A stretch of DNA of 9,793 nt from Thermoplasmata archaeon (lineage in GTDB: Archaea; Thermoplasmatota; Thermoplasmata; Thermoplasmatales; GCA-001856825), in NCBI GenBank assembly GCA_021831005.1, contig JAKBNO010000068.1:1-9793 (forward strand), read 5' to 3'. The position numbers and the translations under genes are program-made. A model generated the notes under the pieces. It saw only the letters and a program-made list of their open reading frames with translations. It was not told where the DNA came from and ran no database searches. Positions 6,275-9,793 of this stretch are shown in pieces. Position 1 is the stretch's first letter; every line of letters begins with the position of its first letter.

Positions 6275-6282
6275 TTAAAATA
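6275..6282 (+). promoter_or_regulatory. TATA-like element of the lyase-kinase operon
   Basis: TTAAAATA is centred 26 bases before the ATG at 6305 and preceded by a purine-rich GAAAAGG that could serve as the BRE. Spacing predicts a leaderless transcript. No ribosome-binding motif lies before the ATG. Confidence 0.55.
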
Positions 6283-6304
6283 CGGCCAACTCAATTCCAT
6301 TTCT

Positions 6305-7699
6305 ATGGACGGAATTAATTTTGAATCCGTGCTAAGAGAATTGCAGAAAGACCTAAAACCTTATGACTCTCCTGAATCAAATTTTGTGAAAATACCAGAA
6401 AAGGGAATTGCAGAAGATTCTATCCTTGGAACGCTCTCCAAGTATTCTGAGAGAGAGAACACTCCGTGGAAGGCAGGTAAGGTCTCGGGGGCAGTTTACT
6501 ATGGAGACGAGCCGCTTCTCTCTTTCTATGAAAAGCTCTACCACATCGTTTCACAGACTAACGCGCTTCATCCCGACATCTGGCCAAGCATACCAAAATT
6601 CGAGAGAGAGATAGTGAGCATGTCATCCTCGTTGATGCACGGAGACGAGGGGGTCAGAGGTTCGGTTTCATCCGGAGGAACTGAGAGCATACTGCTGGCG
6701 ATGAAGTCTTACAGGGATTATTTCAGGAAGAAGAAGGGAATCACACAACCTGAGTTGATAATGGCATCGACTGCCCATCCGTCTTTCCTCAAGGCTTGCG
6801 AGTACTTCACCATTAAACCCGTTGTAGTTGGATTTGACGAGAATTACAGGGCGAATGTCGAGAGCGTCAAAGAAAAGGTCAATCAGAACACGATGGGAAT
6901 AGTGGGTTCAATGCCAAACTTCCCTTTCGGCACTTTCGACCCTATAAGGGAACTGGCAGAGATAGCAGAGGACAAAAAGATAGGCATGCACGTCGATGCC
7001 ATTATCAACTCAGGTGTAGATCCTTTTGTCAGGGAGTCAGGATACAATTTTCAGGACTTCGATTTCTCAGTAGAAGGAGTCACGTCCATCTCAATGGATA
7101 CTCACAAGTATGGATTTGCGCCAAAGGGGACATCTGTCGTGCTTTACAGGAATGGCGACTTCTACCAGAATCAGATCTATGCAGCGACAGGATGGCACGG
7201 GGGTATTTACTTCACACCAACTCTACTCGGAAGTAGGCCAGGATTTCCGATAGTGGCTGCATGGGCCGCCCTGCTCCTCTTAGGTAGAGATGGGTACAAG
7301 AGGGAAGCGAAGAAAATTCTTGACGTTGGAGATTACATAAAGAAATCTGTCAGAGCAATCACCGAATTGAAAGTGGTTGGTGAACCTCTCTGGGTCATAG
7401 CACTGACCTCAGAAGAGATGGACCCTTACCTAGTCTGGGAATCGATGTCACAGAAGGGTTGGATACTCAACGGGCTCTCAAACCCAGCCGCATTCCATCT
7501 TGCACTAACTCACAGGCACACGTTGAACCAAGCAAAAGAAAGATTTGTTGCAGACCTGAGTGACTCGGTAGATTCCGTAAGGAATGGAAAGGTGAAGAGT
7601 TCCTCCATGGCTCCGATATACGGCATGGCTTCTGTCCTCCCTAAGGAATCCACAGAAGTTTTCATGAAGAGTATTGTCGAGTGGCTATACAGCCAATAG
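6305..7699 (+). CDS. PLP-dependent lyase, sphingosine-1-phosphate lyase-like
   Basis: This 464-residue fold-type I PLP enzyme of the group II decarboxylase superfamily is far closer to sphingosine-1-phosphate lyase than to amino acid decarboxylases such as MfnA. Shared landmarks: GKVSGAVYYG at 58-67, ALHPDIWPSIPKFE at 87-100, VSSGGTESILLAMKSYRD at 121-138, TAH with H158, HVDA with D231 (pairs the PLP ring nitrogen), and DTHKYGFAPKG with PLP lysine K268 and K274. From memory, the bacterial lyase holds the substrate phosphate with a Tyr, a His 24 residues later and a Lys six after the PLP lysine. Y65, H89 and K274 have that spacing. Such lyases cleave a 1-phospho-2-amino-3-hydroxy compound to phosphoethanolamine and an aldehyde. 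There is no N-terminal membrane segment, so it is soluble. It is first in an operon with an FGGY kinase. The substrate is unknown. Confidence 0.88.
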   Translation: MDGINFESVLRELQKDLKPYDSPESNFVKIPEKGIAEDSILGTLSKYSERENTPWKAGKVSGAVYYGDEPLLSFYEKLYHIVSQTNALHPDIWPSIPKFEREIVSMSSSLMHGDEGVRGSVSSGGTESILLAMKSYRDYFRKKKGITQPELIMASTAHPSFLKACEYFTIKPVVVGFDENYRANVESVKEKVNQNTMGIVGSMPNFPFGTFDPIRELAEIAEDKKIGMHVDAIINSGVDPFVRESGYNFQDFDFSVEGVTSISMDTHKYGFAPKGTSVVLYRNGDFYQNQIYAATGWHGGIYFTPTLLGSRPGFPIVAAWAALLLLGRDGYKREAKKILDVGDYIKKSVRAITELKVVGEPLWVIALTSEEMDPYLVWESMSQKGWILNGLSNPAAFHLALTHRHTLNQAKERFVADLSDSVDSVRNGKVKSSSMAPIYGMASVLPKESTEVFMKSIVEWLYSQ

Positions 7700-7716
7700 G
7701 AACGATGGTGCAGAAA

Positions 7717-9252
7717 ATGAAAGATGCATTTGTCGGAATTGATCTCGGAACTTCTTCCGTCAAACTCTCCCTGATGGACATTGACAAAGTCTCGCACGGA
7801 GGAGTGACCAGGAAATATGGACTCAATATCGGGGAGGGTGGAAGGGCGGAACAGGACCCCCACGAATGGTTTGATGCAATAATGGGCGGTATGGAAGAGA
7901 TAGTGTCTAAATCGGATGGTCTGGAGATAAAGGGGATAGGGTTGACGGGACAGTGGTCCGGAGTGGTCCCGGTGGACCGGAATGCCGAGCCGCTGAAGGA
8001 CGCAATAATCTGGATGGACACTCGAGGTAGTGAGGAAATAGACAAACTGACCCACGGTTTTCCTTCTGTGTCAGGGTACCGTATCGACAAGTTGATGAAA
8101 TGGCTGAAGAAAACAGGAGGTGCCCCCGCACATTCGGGTAAAGACTCCCTTGCCCATATTCTCTTCATCAAGCAAAATTTTCCAGAGGTCTACGAGAAGA
8201 CCTACAAATTCATGGAACCAAAGGATTTCATTGCAGCCAAACTCACAGGGAAGTTCAAGGCTTCCTGGGACAATATAGCGCTGCTCTGGTCCACAGATAA
8301 CAGGGACGCGAACAACGTAACATATGACGATGCACTCCTCAAGATGGCCGGAATATCAAAGGACAAACTACCGGAAGTTGTGAAACCTACCGAAGTAGTC
8401 GGAGAGCTGAAAGAGGAATTACGGAAGGAGCTTAGGATTGGTGACGTAAAGGTGGTATCAGGCTGCAGTGATATGGCGAGTTCGCTCTTGGGATCGGGAT
8501 GCATTGACGATTTCAAATCTCTGATCTACCTGGGCACATCATCCTGGATATCGTCGCATGTTCCATTCAAAAAGACCGACATTTTTCACAACATTGCATC
8601 CCTACCGAGCGGTATTCCGGGGAAATATATGATAGCCGCAGAACAGGAAAACGCGTGCAACTGCATGGAATTTGTCACCGGTTTCATGGATATCAAGGGA
8701 GAGGACAAGTACAAAACAATCGATGAACTGGTGGAGGGTTCTCCAGCAGGTTCGAAGGGACTGATGTTCCTTCCATGGCTGTTCGGAGAAAGGGCACCTA
8801 TAGAGGACCCGAACATCAGAGGCGGATTCTTCAACCTCTCTCTTGAAAACAGCAGAGGAGATGTCATCAGGTCCGTGATGGAAGGTGTCGCACTGAATTC
8901 AAAGTGGCTCCTGGGGACCGTTGAGAGATTCACAGGTCATAGGATAGACGAACTGTACATGAGTGGTGGAGGCGCTCTATCTCCGTTTATGACGTCTATA
9001 TTTGCAAATGTACTTGGAAGAAAGATCCGGGTAGTAAAGGATCCGAGATTCTCGACAGTTAACGGAGTCGCGATGCTTGCTGCCGTTGGTATGGGTAAAC
9101 TGAAGTTCACAGATCTTAATGATCTCTCTGCACCCACTGAAGATCACCTTCCGGATGAAGGGCAGAGCTCTATCTACGAGAGCGAATTCCAGAGGTTCAT
9201 TGCATACTACAAGAACAACAAGAGGATTTCAGGTAGGAGTCATCCAGCCTGA
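7717..9252 (+). CDS. FGGY-family carbohydrate kinase, xylulokinase-like
   Basis: The protein has 511 residues, a normal FGGY length. The N-terminal FGGY domain has the phosphate-1 loop GIDLGTSS (7-14), a TGQWSG segment at 77-82 in the sugar-site region (xylulokinases usually have SGQMHG), and WMDTR at 99-103. The C-terminal domain has SGCSDMASS with catalytic base D252, the phosphate-2 motif YLGTSSW (271-277), LPWLFGERAP, and the adenosine motif SGGGA (416-420). Such enzymes use ATP to phosphorylate a sugar or polyol. The altered sugar-site segment means the substrate is not safely xylulose. The ATG at 7717, 17 bases after the lyase stop, is preferred because families start just before the GIDLG loop. 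ATG at 7705 and a GTG at 7681 overlapping the lyase end are in frame. Co-transcription with the lyase suggests it supplies that enzyme's phosphorylated substrate (inference). Confidence 0.9.
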   Translation: MKDAFVGIDLGTSSVKLSLMDIDKVSHGGVTRKYGLNIGEGGRAEQDPHEWFDAIMGGMEEIVSKSDGLEIKGIGLTGQWSGVVPVDRNAEPLKDAIIWMDTRGSEEIDKLTHGFPSVSGYRIDKLMKWLKKTGGAPAHSGKDSLAHILFIKQNFPEVYEKTYKFMEPKDFIAAKLTGKFKASWDNIALLWSTDNRDANNVTYDDALLKMAGISKDKLPEVVKPTEVVGELKEELRKELRIGDVKVVSGCSDMASSLLGSGCIDDFKSLIYLGTSSWISSHVPFKKTDIFHNIASLPSGIPGKYMIAAEQENACNCMEFVTGFMDIKGEDKYKTIDELVEGSPAGSKGLMFLPWLFGERAPIEDPNIRGGFFNLSLENSRGDVIRSVMEGVALNSKWLLGTVERFTGHRIDELYMSGGGALSPFMTSIFANVLGRKIRVVKDPRFSTVNGVAMLAAVGMGKLKFTDLNDLSAPTEDHLPDEGQSSIYESEFQRFIAYYKNNKRISGRSHPA

Positions 9253-9283
9253 ACTCGTTATGTTTGGATGCGATTGCTCTACT

Positions 9284-9793
9284 TCAGGTTCCTCTCGTAT
9301 TATCTGGAATTTTTTCGGCTCTTCTGGTATCTCTTAGCATGAATGCCAGTACTGCTGCCACCAGCATCATAATGCCAGTAAAGACTATGGCAAGGAACCA
9401 CTGATCTGACAACATCATCCCAATACTCATCTGCAGTGTGTTCAATGCTGGCATGATGAGGATGAAGAACAACGCACCCACCTGTGCCATCAGCCATATG
9501 ACACTGGAGGCAGTCCCCGCTCTCTCCTTCCCAACAGTTTCCAACGATATCTGAAGTGCGATTGGTGCGAGCGAGAGAAGCACAAAACCCAGTATCGCCC
9601 CTACGAGCGCATAATACAGCAAGTTCACTCTCAGGCTGAAGAGCAACAGCAGCACAACAACGATGGCTGCATTTACTACAGTGATCTGTTTCAGTTTCGA
9701 GTACTTGTCAGCCAGTAAGGGGACTATCACCATTCCAAATATGCCCGCTATCAGGATTCCAGCACCAACCAATCCACCATCTAGTGAAGAAAT
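9284..9793 (-). CDS. MFS transporter, C-terminal half (partial)
   Basis: The frame is open to the window edge, giving 169 residues of the C-terminal part. Hydrophobic segments at about 9-30, 39-57, 61-85, 101-124 and 134-155 fit transmembrane helices 7-12 of a major facilitator. The loop PLLADKYSK resembles the MFS motif between helices 8 and 9 or its N-terminal counterpart. The end is a short basic cytoplasmic tail (RDTRRAEK). The substrate cannot be read from this half. It is convergent with the kinase, with only 31 bases between the two stop codons, so the two are not in one operon. A link to the lyase-kinase pathway rests on proximity only. The true start lies beyond the window. Confidence 0.8.
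   Translation of the reverse strand: MSSLDGGLVGAGILIAGIFGMVIVPLLADKYSKLKQITVVNAAIVVVLLLLFSLRVNLLYYALVGAILGFVLLSLAPIALQISLETVGKERAGTASSVIWLMAQVGALFFILIMPALNTLQMSIGMMLSDQWFLAIVFTGIMMLVAAVLAFMLRDTRRAEKIPDNTRGT

Noticed and set aside
7681..7716. GTG start of the kinase overlapping the lyase end
   Set aside because: It would add 12 residues before the conserved GIDLG loop, which kinases of this family normally have within the first ten residues; ATG 7717 fits better.
7510..8171. Two long minus-strand frames (181 and 169 codons) across the lyase/kinase junction
   Set aside because: Both are shadows of clear plus-strand coding sequence and their translations look random, rich in Ser, Pro, His and Arg.
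1..9793. CRISPR array, phage or defence system
   Set aside because: I found no regularly spaced repeats, Cas or toxin-antitoxin motifs, integrase or transposase; the genes are metabolic or cell-surface.

Overview
The window looks like a chromosomal segment of a thermoacidophilic euryarchaeon, most likely of the Thermoplasmatales (Ferroplasma/Thermoplasma/Cuniculiplasma-like). This is inferred, with no 16S or marker search behind it. The supporting signs are: AT-rich TATA-like elements about 24-28 bases before several start codons (leaderless transcription), Shine-Dalgarno motifs only at the second gene of a coupled pair and at one gene with an apparent leader, no transposons or phage genes, exported proteins crowded with N-X-S/T sequons, and an extracellular acid-phosphatase/phospholipase-C-type enzyme.

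Layout: (1) 1-266, + strand, the 3' end of a threonine dehydratase-like PLP enzyme. (2) 542-4024, - strand, four apparently separate genes: a DUF4382 membrane-anchored surface protein, an aldehyde dehydrogenase with its own promoter/operator region, an SCP2 (sterol-carrier-like) protein and a HAD phosphatase of MDP-1 type. (3) 4123-6151, - strand, a coupled pair: an exported, C-terminally anchored phosphoesterase followed after one base by a multi-pass membrane protein of unknown function. (4) A divergent promoter region at 6152-6304. (5) 6305-9252, + strand, a two-gene operon: a PLP lyase closely resembling sphingosine-1-phosphate lyase, then an FGGY carbohydrate kinase. (6) 9284 to the window end, - strand, the C-terminal half of an MFS transporter, convergent with the kinase.

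The most interesting part is the lyase-kinase operon. The lyase keeps the PLP lysine and the residues that, in sphingosine-1-phosphate lyase, hold the substrate phosphate. An FGGY kinase directly downstream could make a phosphorylated substrate. A plausible but unproven reading is a kinase-then-lyase route that phosphorylates a small amino-polyol or related compound and splits it into a phosphoethanolamine-like product and an aldehyde, with the neighbouring MFS transporter as possible importer and the aldehyde dehydrogenase as possible downstream step. A second regulatory point of interest is a 16-bp perfect palindrome in front of the aldehyde dehydrogenase, with a short leader reading frame running into its ribosome-binding site.
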